From assembly GCA_947561715.1 (NCBI GenBank), contig OX387198.1, positions 1,984,001 through 2,048,000 on the forward strand: 64,000 bases of DNA, written 5' to 3'. Under the pieces are notes generated by a model that was not told the DNA's origin, searched no databases, and was given only the letters and a program-made list of their open reading frames with translations. This DNA comes from Ascidia mentula. Its lineage: Eukaryota > Chordata > Ascidiacea > Phlebobranchia > Ascidiidae. Within the stretch, counting starts at the first letter, position 1, and every line of letters begins with the position of its first letter. Shown one piece after another: positions 12,901 through 26,304 of the stretch. A program made the position numbers and the translations under genes.

Positions 12901-14575
12901 AAACCACACTCGGTATCGACGAGTTACGCACAGATAAAATTTTTCAGGTCATTCGTGTAAAGTTACGTGTACTGTATGGAATGTTTATGTGAAAAATCAG
13001 AGAAATGTTCCTTTTTAGCAGACTTATTGCAAGGGTAAGAAAGCCAGTTGCCCAAGTACGCACTATAGGCGAACCAAAGCTGTTTTACGCTCGAACAACC
13101 TGTTGTCTGGCAGACAGGACGTGGACCACTAATTAATGGTTTTTGATTAGCGTTTGTTTGACAGATAGCCGGCAGACGACTGCCTTCTTTCTTCGATTTT
13201 TGCCCGCGCTTGTCTGAATCACAAACGTTGAACGAAGTTACGTCTAAACTTGTATTTGATGCTGCAAGGTGTTCTTTTATATCCTTATTTCCAGTCTAAT
13301 TTAAATGTAAACTTTCGTCGCTTTGCACGCACACAACAACACACCTTGCCACCATGTCTCTAGGGTTTGTTGAATGAATAAAACACTTACAAGAGATATT
13401 CTTACCCGCTTCCTGATCCATTGTCGATTCTGAATTCCATCTCAAATCCAATATTGCTTCCAGAAATAATTCTGTTAAACTCAACAGTTCCACGAGATAA
13501 ATCCGCATCTTCCGTTTGCTCCGTCCGCCTCAAACCTTCTCCGTCTATATCCGGAGGATAGTTGACTCTCAAATGCCGGAGCAGCTTTTTTGACATCTTG
13601 GAGTGAAGGCGGACCTCCTCCGGGAGTCTGGGTCGTGTCCGACTTCCAAATCCGATCCTCCTCTCCGTGTTCATCACCCTCGGACTTTGTGCTCCCATCC
13701 TGGACGTGATGAGCCAGAGGAAGTTGAATCCTGTGCTTGAGGTCCTCTCATGGGATGCAGGAGTCGGTTTTCGTCTAGCGTGGTGTCTTCTGTGAATTCT
13801 CTGTCGTTGCGGATAATTTCTGGTTGCAGTCGGCCGCGTAACTCGGCGCGAATCGAAATAAGTAACTGAGTTTGGGTCAGGTCTGTGCCTCATGGTGGCT
13901 GCGAATAAAAAAACTGGTCTGAAACCTACCAGAAAATCGCATTTCTCGTCATCATTCCTGTGTACGATTTAAAATCACCTCTAAATTTACACTGTAGTGT
14001 TGAGAATGTAGTGCACTTTAACAATTTAACAAAATCGTTTGTAGCACCTTACAAAGAGAGGATAAGCTCGCGAATAAAGTTTTTAAGTGGTCAGTCTGTC
14101 AAAAACAGTGCTCCAGTAGTAGCAAAGTAATTATAATCGTTTATTTTGAAGCTAGTAGGAATTCGTTGCTTGACCACAGTAGTGCTGGCTGATAATTAGT
14201 AAACGTCATCGTCCTCCTGTTATTACTACACTTGAAAACATTTACTTTTATTCGCCATGTGATTATATATGTTTTGTGGAATAAACTAACTATCTTTGTG
14301 AAGCAATGAACCTCACAAATATATCAGAAAAAAACTGGAGCGCTATGAGCGATAAATTTACCTCCAAATTCACTAAGTAGTGTTAAGAATGTAGTGCACT
14401 TGTTGAGCAAAAAAACAAAAGGAAACTCACGTTTGTTTTCATGTTTGTGGTAAAACCGCACGTGCAAAGTCACAACCATAAACTTACTTGACACAGAGGC
14501 CTCGGTGCAGCATATCGCCGCCAATAGCAACAGTAGACCGCAGATTGGAATGGATTTGAAGGTAATCCAAGTCAT
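3921..14575 (-). CDS. Secreted TSPN (laminin-G-like) / TIL-E / Ig-domain protein, ten exons
   Basis: Exons: 14488-14575, 13406-13898, 11755-12036, 10458-10620, 8716-8800, 7962-8193, 5449-5618, 4817-5000, 4449-4584 and 3921-4049. Every junction is GT-AG and every phase agrees, giving 653 residues. Order: signal peptide (about residues 1-27, with the run GLLLLLAAICC); a basic Arg/His stretch; an acidic SSSDEEEEEGE run; a LamG/TSPN-like domain (roughly 170-370, with the motifs GQWYRLSAHIDF, DYWLNC and a closing VVVTDGK...PKQC); a TIL domain starting VCTGGRVFDECGPSC; the E/VWC-like tail EICTCSSGSWQC spliced across exons 6-7; then two I-set Ig domains with TYTC and VYIC F-strands. It is likely an extracellular-matrix or secreted adhesion protein. 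No transmembrane segment is seen. The gene sits between peptidase units D and E. The final exon may continue in another frame (see findings). I do not recognise a named orthologue. Confidence 0.85.
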
Positions 14576-17500
14576 GTCGCGATTGCCTAATATTGACCGC
14601 GATTTCTATGGAGTTGTTTCGTCTCGAATGAACCTTTTTTTCAGTCGGGTTAATGCGAAGGTCGTGCGCAACTCGGAATTGTTGCAAATTTTCCCTACAT
14701 CCAATTCTTAATCTTATGGTTAATCCTGTAACAAAATTTAGTTCATTCCCGAGTAAAGCGATGTAGTTTTTAACCATAAAATGATAGCTGTAGTCGAGCA
14801 GCATTACCCAAGTGCATTCAGTTCGGTTGAAAGCTGAACGGAGGTAAATTACTGTTCAAATAATCGTAAGCATAACAAACCACAGTGTATCAAATTCAAT
14901 GCAAAAAAGACGTACAAACTGTCACCGCTCGCTCAATAAAACAGTTCCCTTATCGCAACAAGTAGAACGACTCAACCTCACCACTTACATACCGCAGGTA
15001 ACTACAACAACCACAAGCCAGACTTTGTGGAACGTCGCAACAAAATGCAAACCCCCCTCCGCGCGCTGATTGCATTCTAGAAACCCAAACAAGCGAAGCA
15101 CGAACTTCCTGTAGCACGCGCGCTGCGGGAATTGAAACGAACTGTTTTATCACGTATCAATGGAAGGTTTTCTCTGACCCGAGAACTCACCGTGCCTCAC
15201 CTGATAAGGGAACAGCTGCTGATTCTGCTTTGATGGCACCGAGTTCAGCCAGTTGTTACTTTGCCTTTCACTAAACACTGAACGTTTTTGTGTACAGGTT
15301 GCACTGTGACATTCTGTGACTTTCTTATCATTGGGTTTCTCATTTAAACCTCGCAAAAACATTCGGATGCCTACACAGTTTCTGCCGGTTCTTCTATATA
15401 CTGACAGTTTAAATGGTTCAAGTCGATTCGTTTTCACCTTACACCTGGTTTACGTTAAACGAACAAATCATTGCCATATCCTCGTGCACATTTGTCGATT
15501 TGAATGGAGTTTAATACAAAATTCTTTTAAGTTTTGCTGACGAAAGTGTTGGTGATAATAATCCGCATTTTATTGGAATAGAACGAAATTATGCAGACTT
15601 TCTGACGGTGTACGATCGTGCTGGTCGATTGATTAAATAAACTTCTTAGCTAGGTCGTTTTACAGACATTCTTCAACAATGGCAATATTACCCACCACTA
15701 CGCCTGCAGCACAGTCTCTTGATCAATACTCCAGAAACGAAACAAAACTTGCAATGTCCCAAGACATTCACCTGCCCTCTAATCCCTCATAACTACACAC
15801 TCCATCCGGCACCTGTGCTTGTGTCGGTTCGCAGCGATTTCGTATCTACATATAGTTGTCCCCACGAGCGCATTTCACCGAAGGAAAAAACGCCAGCTTC
15901 CCTGAAAATCTCGAAGCTGCTAATAATGAATTCCTCTTTGCCGCGTAGAAACTAATCGCCGAACACCAATTCATCAATCGTCGCTGTACTGGAAGGAGGC
16001 CGTGTCGATCTTCGGGGTGCCCGCCGACCAAAACTCAGCACTCATAAGTTTGTGTTGCACTTTATTGTAAGTTGCACTTAAATGTGAGTGAATCATTGCT
16101 TGAAAAGAGGTAGTTAATTTAAGATACAAGAAACAAAAAGAAATATCTCACTGTTTCGATTGCAGTTTGTGGCTCACGTTTTGGAAACACTTCTGCGGCT
16201 TTTACGCCGATCAGCAAAAAAGTTTGCGAGTGATATAGTATTACTTATTAGTGCAGTTAACAAACAATGCAATGTTTTGCGACTATCAGAAGTAAACAAA
16301 TGAAGAAGTCTCGTTTTAAGCTCATACACCTGCCAGAATCCACTTGTTTACTTGTTGAAACCAATAGCGTTGATATTGCGCCAAGCTGAAATTAATACTG
16401 ATGATCTTTCCGAAAGCTTGGAATTCCGGCTTTGCTTTTAGCGAGGCTCCTGTGGTTGGTAAGCGCATTTTGCTTCACCGACCAGAGTTACCATAAGCAT
16501 TTTAAACAATGATCACCCATGGTGTTTCCCGACCAACTGCATCCATTCATCATTATAATTCTACTTCCATCCGATTCCTTGCCGCGTTTTACTCCTTCTC
16601 GGGTTTATCTTGAACGACATTCGGTAGCCTCAAATACCTATCCGGTGTGTGTGGATTGGGAGGGACATTGTTCAGAGTTGCCTCCAGCAGTATGTGTGGC
16701 CCATGACCGTTCCCCACAGTGTGTTGCCAAAACTTTGCAGCTTTTAACTTCTGACTGACTTGATTTCATCTTTTAGCGTGCTTCCAAACTCGATTTTCGA
16801 CCATTCGGTCATCCATCTTATTGCCACAGTGTTCAACAATCTCAAAGCAAAAAGGCTTACCGGTGTATTTGCCAAGCTTATGATGGTAAAGCGAAAATGC
16901 ACCTTTGCGCGATGTTAACCATATTTCGCGGTTTCCGGCAATAATCTACTTAATACCAGCTTATTTGTAACCTATTGTCTGTTTCAAAGATTACACTTAC
17001 GTCAGGGATACACTACATTGGGCACTTAGGTCGAAGATGGCATTCACGAAACATTACGTTATCTGTAGCGAATAACTATTACTTCATATAATGTACCCAA
17101 GAGCAAATTGCTGTCGAAATAGCGTTTTTTTCGTTATAACCCATGACTGCTGCTCTGCTTCTGTTGTTATTTAATTTCGTGCAGAAATGTGTAAGTGTGG
17201 ATGTATGCGTTTGTTTTCATTCCCAGTGTTCGCCCTTTTTATGTTTGTTGTTTTGGAATAATTTTATCAAATAATTAAATTATTAGTTGAAAAATTTAAC
17301 TACTAGTGGAAAATAAGGATTCTGCTTGAACCGAAAGTGGGGAAAAAGAGAAAAAGGTTAAGAGCCACTGAACTGAATAATGCATGAATAATACTTCTAT
17401 TGTATGACGTAAATTTTCTTTGAAATTAGTAATGCGTTGGCTGCAAACTCTATGGCAATTGTTATCCCAACGTAATTGGATTTCTGTGTAATGGTGAACC

Positions 17501-18870
17501 GCAACTAATAAACGGCTTAAAAATCTCTAACACGCCGCATAGTCGCAGGATTTGCGATGATAGCTTAACAATATAGCGTTCATATCATTAAAAAGTTTCC
17601 TTGTGTTCCGTATGATCGTGTCATTACCGTGTTTACAAGTCGAGATACACAACGCAGGTTGGTACCGTCTGCACGGAAGTGCGCAAACACTATGGAAGCC
17701 TTGTCTCATCAGAATGTCCTGACAATAAATGGCCAACCGCAGGCGCTGGATTTAAGGTTGTCCCTGCGCGCGAGTTGTCGTGGCAATAAACATGACCTTC
17801 GCGAGTCACCGGTCTGCGGCCTGTGCCGCTATTTGAGTCATAACTCACAAGTTCTCCTTTTATCGTTGTGTTGGGAGTTTGCCATACACAATAATCAGAT
17901 ATAGATCGTCTGCCGGCTCGCGCCAAATTCTGCAATATTGAAAAACGTTTTTTTTGTAGTTTCTACCGAAAACACGGCTCTGTGTTGCTACTGAACAGGA
18001 ATTCTATCTAGGCACGAATAAACGTTAACTTTAAACTTGCTATGTTAATTTCGTAAAGTGCATTTCCTATGAATTAGCCAACCTGACGTAAAGAATGTCT
18101 AATTTAATTTTTTTTATATTTTCTAAAACCTAATAGACAAATTCTCATACTTTATAATGCTTATAATTACGATTTCACTGTGACATCATTTCCAAAACAA
18201 GTTAAACACGAAACAATGCATCCCATATTTGTAACAAGTGATTGCCACAATTTCTTGAATAACTGTGCAAAACTAAGTCAGTCCTAGTAACCCCCATGGA
18301 AGAATTTTAGTGCCACGATCCCAAGACCAATGAAAGTTGTCCGTGGAAGATCTATGCTTTATATAAACATTTCTGTATTTGTAACACAAACGTTTTGTAG
18401 CATTGAGTTACATTAACTACGTAATTTACGTTTAATACTGGCATATTTGATTCCACTAAAGAAATTAGTTTTAAACTATATGTTTAAATATCACAAACTT
18501 ACAGCTTCAAGCGTTGACATTTCCTGGTTGTATGCCAACTGAACTGAACGGGCTAAGCTCGCCTATTGTTCTAGAAATGCCAAACCAAATGTAACCGGTG
18601 CACTGTTTGTTTGAAAACACGAACCTGTAATTTCCACGGACAAAAGCCTATCGCACTTCCCCCTTTACATTCCATCCCCGGCTGATGTGCATGACGATAA
18701 GACAGAGGGTCAGAAGGTTACAGGGGATGTCAAACAAACGACTTATTCTCAACTAAAAGCCACACGATTTTTTGACGTCTGGTGTTGCAACTTCTGTTCA
18801 AAGGTCCGTCTCGACTTGCTTCAGGCCACAGCTTTGTAGTCGCAAAGAAAATAATTTTTCGAAGGTTTTG
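14576..18870. other. Intergenic stretch upstream of the TSPN/TIL/Ig gene
   Basis: Only short open frames on both strands, none with convincing splice-linked continuation or a recognisable domain. It presumably contains the promoter and 5' UTR of the gene starting at 14575. An 81-codon minus frame at 17690-17935 was considered and not accepted. Confidence 0.5.
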
Positions 18871-18879
18871 CAGCGAACA

Positions 18880-19100
18880 AACGGTTCCCCACTCTCTTAT
18901 TACTTTGGGATTTAAAACAAAATCTTATGCAAACATTGATTATACAATACTGCAGTCAAAATATGCCTTTTTTATTGTCCTTCATTATTAGTGGATGTCT
19001 GTAACAAGAACCTGTACACAAGTTGTGCTATACCTTACCTCATGACTGTTCTATCAGGAAATGGGTTTTGATCTATAAAAGCTCTTTCCAACAGTGGTTT
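18880..19100 (-). pseudogene. Decayed exon 12 and flanking intron of a GCPII-like peptidase
   Basis: The + strand at 19035-19095 (with GTTCTATCAGGAAATGGGTT) is a diverged match to exon 12 of copy D at 20426-20518. The flank at 18895-18970 (ACAATACTGCAGTCAAAATA) matches D's intron 12 near 20368-20390. The donor and reading frame are lost. It lies downstream of D in the same orientation, so it is probably the relic of another unit, or of a partial tandem duplication of D's 3' end. Confidence 0.65.
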
Positions 19101-20051
19101 TGTAAATCAAATGTTATTTCGTTTCATATCAAAACATTAAAAGAACTTGTTTCTTTAAACTGGATCAGTCTGGTTTGCAATAAAAACATAACATATATTT
19201 TACCATGTATAGGCATCGTTAGTTCAATATTTTTAGCAAACCAGGTTGAACCTGTTTTCACAGAAATTGCTTTTTTTGTGTGTGTATGCGCGTATTTCCT
19301 CACGGAAAGGGCAGTGATCGCGAGGCCCGTAATTCAATAAAGGCTAACAAAATATATATCACCTTAACTTGTATACCAGTAAACTTCATTGCAATGAGTT
19401 ACCAGAAAAACAGAAAAAAAGGTAAGTGTGTTGCAAATGCAATAGTTCGCCTTTTGAAACTCGTGGCATTGGTGCATTGTTTATAGACGAATGGAAGTCT
19501 ATTGAGGGAACCAGCACGTATTCAAACTTTATTTCGAATGAAACAAGAATGACGCTTGAGATACTTTTGAGAATTGTAAAGGCGATGCACAAATATATTT
19601 GACCACTTCGGCTTGCCAGCATTGGACGTAATGGTTGTAACCAATGCCCATGCCATATTTTGATGTGTTTATTGCTCATTCGAGGAGTACTTTTTTGCTC
19701 AAAATAAAACGATTTGTTTTGAAATGAATTTTGTTTCGTTATATCTTGTGGCTGTTTATACAAAACACTACACACGAACATAAATGTATTCGGAACAGAC
19801 GATTGTGACTGAGGAGCTAAAAGGAAACTTATGACTAAATGCTTGTACACAAAATTACACGAAAACTTAAACGTAATTACATAAGAACACAGTTTTTACA
19901 CAAAGAAAATTAATCAATTTGTGATAACAACATATCAATTTTACAGAGTTTTTGTTTATATTGACAACAGATTTAAAATTAAAACCAAGATTGGAGGAAT
20001 TTAACCCCAAGAGCGTGATTTGTTTGCAAATATTATCTAAGATCAAAGAGT
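19100..20051. other. Intergenic, 3' flank of copy D
   Basis: No gene-like structure. Several AT-rich short frames. This should contain the 3' UTR and polyadenylation region of copy D. Confidence 0.4.
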
Positions 20052-23000
20052 TTACACAGGAACAACAGGTTGAAGAGTGGCAGCAGCCGATAACACGTGG
20101 AAGACGACGATGGAATATTGTCTTCTCACTTCATCCCAGGCATCCTCATCGTTATCTGCGATATCAAACATGGCGTCCACGATCCCCGGGAACGCTGTGT
20201 TGCCGTAAGTGTTGTGTTGGCTCGGTGCCGATATCACGTGTCTACAAGGTCGTACAAGGTTATATTGGTTGGAAATCGATAAACTGTGAACAAACGGCTT
20301 CTGGCTGCCATATTCGTTCGATTTTTTCAAGAAAAGTTAATGATTTTGCAGGCTCTGATGGCACAATACTACAGTCAAAATGTCTACATGACATGCATGC
20401 CACAAGTATGTGTTGTGTTAAACTTTACCTGTAGGCGGTTCTCCCAGGCAGTGGGTTTTGATCAATAAATGCTCTTTCCAACTGCATCAGTTGATCGTTG
20501 ACTGATCTTACAGATGAATAACTTCAAAAGAAATAGGGTTACTCAATTTGTTGAAACTTGCGATTATAGACCTGACCTATAAGGTCGCATCAGCGCAGCT
20601 GGTGACCGTAGCACTGAATAGCTTTTAAACTAATAGACACAGAGATTTCCACTTATTGTACTTTTTGGTCAACATCAATCCATTGAAAACTCAATTTCAT
20701 AAAAAACAACAGAGACACTGTGGAGCGCACTATAACCTGGCTTTCCACAACTAATAAAAGTTTTTTGACTACAAATAGTAAAAAAAAAATATGAACACAA
20801 AATTTTTTAATTTACTTAATATCGCGTTTCTGAACAAGGAAATCTAAGCTGTTTGAAATAACATGAAACCTCAGCCAATACTACTAACTCTGATTTGTCG
20901 AGATCGTCGATCCTGGTGTGAAGGTTGTTAGCTGATGACTTGAAAGTCGAGATGGCATCTTCTAGCTGGCCTGAAAACAGAATCAGAACTTGTTAAAAGG
21001 TTGTATGTGCGTTTCACGTTTGGCAGAAATTGAATGAGCAACACATATTTCGAAGGTTTATGTGAACCTGCAAGGTAATGTTTAATTTTTTTCTAGTTTA
21101 ACGATGTTTATCGATGAAAACAGAGCGATTGATTGGTTAAGTAATAAAATATACTTAAGCTGTTCACTTGCGTTAACTGATGCTAACCTAAATCGACGCC
21201 ATGAGCTGTCAAGTCAGGTCCAGCATTCGCTTTTAACGACGCAAACTTATCTTCCAAATCCTTAGCGTAAAGCCTCGCATCAATGGGAAGGATCGTGGAA
21301 TCAGCCAATCTTCTTCCCACCTCAGCCCACATTCGATTAACCGCTAGATGGCAGTAGAAGTCCGGGTCGACGTATTGTGAGACGAGACTGAAGGTTTCGT
21401 ACACAGAGTGGTAGACAGGGTATGACGCCAGTCCTGTGCTCTGTAATCACGATGTTTGTCAATGTGAAACCTACTGAATTTGCTGCAGGTGCGAGAAGAA
21501 ATTTCTTTTTGGTGCTGCTAGCACGCGAGATAAATAATCGAATTTGGATATTTTCCTTGGTATTCTGATATTCGTATTCTAAAATGACGACCGTTGCCAA
21601 CTTACAGAGTCGTATACATAGCTAAAGTCAATTGATGAAATTCCAATAGCTTGCAAGAAAGTTGTGTAATCACTTCCCGAACCCAGACCAGAAAATCTAT
21701 TGATAAACAGTTGAGAAACAGAAAAGATTATAAAAGATAATCTTAGACACACTTTCCTTTAGAACATAATAATACATTCCTATAGCTAAACAGTTTTTAC
21801 GGACACAGCACTGCTACCTTTTGATACAGTTCTTTTGTTTAGCTTCCTTAACTTTTACAGTGGTTAAGTTTCTTACCTAGGAAGATTTCCCATTGAGTTT
21901 CGTTCAACCCACGTGTCGTAAACCGAACCTCTGCTAACATCCGGGTTAGGAACGATTTTAGCGGCTTCGAAAACTAAATTACTTAAACTGTAAACGCCCC
22001 TAGCATTTAACGAGTAGTTTCCATTTACTGCAACATCCACATTGATGTAGGCAACAGCGCGAGCCGAAAGCTCTTTCTGGAGCTCCTGAAAATCAAATAC
22101 AAAAATACGTATGGTGAGATTCAACACCACGTATATCAGGTAATGACAAAATAACAAACTCTATTGCACTGATACTGTGATCACTGCGACCTACAATCTT
22201 TCACAAATTCCATTTCAGCATTTAATATTAGCAAAAAGGCGAGAAGGTAAAATGTTTACAATGTATAAAACTCTTACCTCCACCCATTCTGTCGACCCGA
22301 TTAAACCGTATTCCTCTGCTCCCCAACTACAGAATACAAGAGTCCTCCTCGGTCTCCATCCATCCTTCAACATCTTCCCGAACGCTCTCGTCATCTCCAA
22401 CAATGAAGCTGTACCACTGGTCGGATCTATAGCTCCAAACACCCAAGCATCTCTGTGGTTTCCGAAGATCACGTAGCGATCTATGCAAAAAATGACAGAG
22501 AAAATAATAAGGATATCGCGGGATTATTTATGATACAAGAGACAAAAATGTAAAAACACGAATAAAAAAAGCTTTTGGTTTTTGAATATTTTGTACTTTT
22601 GTCGTCGCTCACCTGGTTCGTAACTCCCCCTGATGTATCCGATCACGTTGTGGATTTTTGCCACCTCGGTTTTAGTTTTCACCGACATCTTAATCTTTCT
22701 ACAAAAAACCAACAGTTCTATTCGAACAAACACATTTTGTTTGTCTAACAATTGCCATCACAATAGTCACTAAACCACATCACTAATAGTTACTGGTAAT
22801 ATGGAGTTAACACAGTACTTTGCCAGGTGCGAGTAAATAAAATATATATTCCACTTTACTTGTCTGCATGAGCGGGAGAAAATCCTGGTCCGTATCTGTA
22901 AGTAATGTTCAACCCTCCCTTCCACGTTGGTTCAACTTCATCCCCACCAAGTTTCGATAAATACTTCCACGCATCGTTGTAACCAATCGGCGTCACTGGA

Positions 23001-25519
23001 ATCTTCGGGAGACGAATCGAATCTATTGGTTTTTTCCAGGCAGTGCCTGCAAAATAACTTGGAGTATTACAATCTATTAATGACAAGCACTGGCCAGTCC
23101 AACAAGGAAATTGGCTATGCATAATAATCAGATAGTTAAATGCGCGACTATTTTATAAGCTGTTGAAAACTTTCTCCCAGAGGATATCGCAGCCAACAGA
23201 CGAAGTTAGTAACAAGTAGGAAAACCACATTTGTCTAAAATATAACTTTCCAGAAAAGACGGGGCGAACGACTGCTGTAGACGGCAGATATGCAAACATG
23301 GTAAGGTTTGCAAAACATCAAATCGCAAAGGGCTTGCAGTTACGTGTTTACTCAGGCAACAAAGCCCATGTGGCTCCAATTGATATGTCAAAAACGCTTG
23401 AAAGCAATCGGGATTGCTTCATCATCTGACAAATGACAAGCAAACAACTCTGAATCAAGCATTTATAGAGCAATGATCAATAGATCGGGCAAAACGTCCA
23501 TTGCTTCACACCTTGCAGCATAGGAGATACAAACCTCATAGGCATCGTCGTTGCACTCCAAGTTATTATCAGACGAATTATTATTGCTATCAATTAATCT
23601 TGGTAGAAAAAGTTCTGTCGTTTCTAAAAAAATGTGTTTTCGGTGCAGGAAATAGGGGTCAGCAAATTAAACTTACATTTCATAACAGGAGTGCTTTTCT
23701 GGCTTAAATTAGCGTATTTTATTCTACGACGTTCCGTCTTCCTATAAAACGTGTTAACAATACATTAAAGTTCAGAAATGACAAGGATTCTACTACTATA
23801 CACTCTTCTCGGGAAATTTATTACCATCAGCCTTATGTTAACTTCGTGTGGTAATGTTTGCTACGGGCGGGTTTATTGCCGATTGCCACAGGCTGTAAAA
23901 ATGCTGTAGCTGGAATCATGTCTCCATTTGTTTGATATTGGGCCCAATAACAATACACACATAAAACCAATGAGGTAATAATAAACCAAGGCTCCGTTGT
24001 AAAGCGTTGTAAAATAGCCTTAGATAAACAACGCCCGCATGAACGAGCAGTTTGTGACAGACAGCGATCTCTCTACCGCGTCCGCGCATACATGCAATGT
24101 ATTTTGGCATGAAAAATTAAGTAAGAAGATAATCGCAAATGTGCGATTGATGTGCGATATTTTGGCATGCAAAAGGTTTGCAAAGTCAGTGATAAATATT
24201 AGCAACCACCCATATCACAAACCTATAGAAGGGTAGTTGGGTGTTTGCGGGTCCCCGTTGTCAACCCACAAAGTCCCACGTTGAGCCCCAGTTCCAGGTA
24301 GGTACCAGTCATTTGGGTAAACATCAGCCCATGGTACGGTGTAGTCAATAGGATCAGAGTAGAGGATAAGTCCGATGCATCCGTATTCCTGGGCGTGCTC
24401 GGCTGAAAATAGTACAACAATAGAACAGAATCTGCATTTCCCATGTCACAAAAAAACGGTGAAGAATTTGAGCATGATGTTATATACGTACAATGCAATT
24501 TAAAGCAAAAAGTTATGTTTACTCTTTTTCGGCAAAAAAACAACTATCGCAGCACCTTTATCTCCGCGGAAAATCTTTCCGTATCTCGCAATGCAGATTT
24601 TTCCTCTCGTGTCGATATTCAGAGTTCGGTTCAAATTCATGAAGTCTTCGATGGTGGCGTAATTCACATAAACTAATTCACCCTGAAAACATCGGGGATA
24701 TCAGTCCAGAAAAGCACAAAAACTACACAGTACGGTCGGGAATCAAAGTAACCAGACTAAAAAACGTCACCAAACACACAATGTTCAGTCATTTATTGGG
24801 ATATATCTGGAAGCATATAGTTAACTATTTACTTAATAATGATCATCTAACCCTATACAAATGCTCATTTGAACAAAAATATTTCTACCTCTGGTGAACC
24901 AGCAGCCGAGTAAGCGTTGAAAGGATCGACAACATCCGGGTCATTTTGCTCCTCATCTAAGACCAGCTCTTGTCGTTGCGAAATATCCGTTTCGGTTCCG
25001 TTGCTTAGCAACACAGCCACGTAGTTGGAATCGTTTTGATTCGGGTAGGAAAGTAAAACATCGTATTCGGGTATAACAATCGAATCCAATCTATATTCTT
25101 CCCATCTGCTTTTTATCAAATTGACCAGTTCCACTTCTTCAACGGTTCGTCCCGCAATATGAGGTTTCTTGGTCAGTTCCCTGCAATGTAGAAAAACTGT
25201 CGCCATACCTAACACTTAGAGCTTCTGGGTCGGGTGTTTATTATCACATGACTTTCAATGTCGTTAACATACAGAAAAAGGTTGAACACATTTTGAAAAA
25301 AACCAAACTTTCTTAAGTAACTCACTCTAAATTATTTCTGATATTTTCACTTTTCATTTCATCCATGAGTTTTTTCTGGATGGAAACATCTTCCTCTGGT
25401 TGCTGCCCACCAGATGGAGCTCGTTGGTTTGGATGGCTGAAGTAACCAATCAGAACTCCGACACCAATCCCAACAGCAGCAGTTATCACACAGAATATAA
25501 TCGTGCGAGATTTTGACAT
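20052..25519 (-). CDS. GCPII/NAALADase-like metallopeptidase, copy D
   Basis: Thirteen exons at about 25325-25519, 24892-25180, 24559-24685, 24227-24402, 22859-23050, 22612-22698, 22271-22481, 21880-22086, 21605-21698, 21189-21444, 20892-20969, 20426-20518 and 20052-20244, giving about 730 residues (human GCPII has 750). Type II membrane anchor at residues 8-27 ([20 protein letters not shown]), protease-associated insert (exons 3-6), M28 zinc peptidase core ([30 protein letters not shown]) and the C-terminal helical dimerisation region. The predicted role is an ectopeptidase releasing C-terminal residues from peptides. Exon 8 is two residues shorter than in B. In exon 9 the residue matching human Arg536 is Ser. 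No broken exon was seen. The sequence upstream of the ATG is shared with copy A. Confidence 0.85.
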
Positions 25520-25900
25520 TCTATGTTAACAATCCCAACTTAATTTATGGAACAACGTTTAGTCCACTTAATACAAAACAGTGCAGTTCTGAAAGACGTC
25601 AACTATTCATGTAAGATATTAATCCGAGTAACGACAAGTAGATAGCAAGGATTTTGCTAAATGAGTTATTGCAACATCACTATTGCCGCAATAATGAGTT
25701 ATTTGTCACTCATGTTGCTGCCAAAGTCTAAACACGGCGAGTATCTCATGCGTGTCAGCTGCTTACACTTTAATTACAAACGTTGATTGCCTATCCTGTA
25801 CATAATGCGTAGAGCAGGGTGATGGTCTACGGCGTCCCTAGGGGCAAAGGGCGATTACCTGGGGTCCATAGACAGGGTCCGAACTCCGACACCATACTAA
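25520..25900 (-). promoter_or_regulatory. Upstream region of copy D, shared with copy A
   Basis: About 380 bp upstream of the ATG is clearly homologous to 48108-48490 upstream of copy A. Shared runs include CTTAATACAAAACA, GAGTAACGACAAGTAGATAG and GATTGCCTATCCTGTACATA. The far end (CCTAGGGGCAAAGGGCGAT) looks like a MITE fragment. Copies B and C have unrelated upstream sequence. A promoter role is inferred from position only. Confidence 0.5.
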
Positions 25901-26304
25901 AAATTAGCTGTTATTACACAGAATAAAATGGTACGGGATTTTGACATTGTATATATATAAGTACCACTAGCTTCCTGTTATCAAGTTTTTGTGTAGTAAT
26001 TTAAAAACGTCAGAAAAGCTTTCCCTGATGCAAAACGCATCACACGCGTGCCAAGAAAAGGACACCAGCATACAGCTCAAATACTTCCATAAAATATTTA
26101 CAAACTTCACACTAACCATACAAAGAGATTGTGATTACAACAAAGTCAAGGCAACAAGCATTTCAACGCTTGCACAAATTCGCGAGGTGCTTTTTGCTAG
26201 AGGGAAAAACGAATGCGCTTGTTCGAATTTCCGTGTAGCAGCAAACACAATAAGGTTGATTAGGAAGCCCGTCAGGCACTTTTCTGTCACAATGCCTAAA
26301 ACGA

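Noticed and set aside
17629..17935. Overlapping open frames on both strands (91 aa plus, 81 aa minus)
   Set aside because: No domain, no coherent splice continuation and each shadows the other; more likely chance in a locally GC-richer patch.
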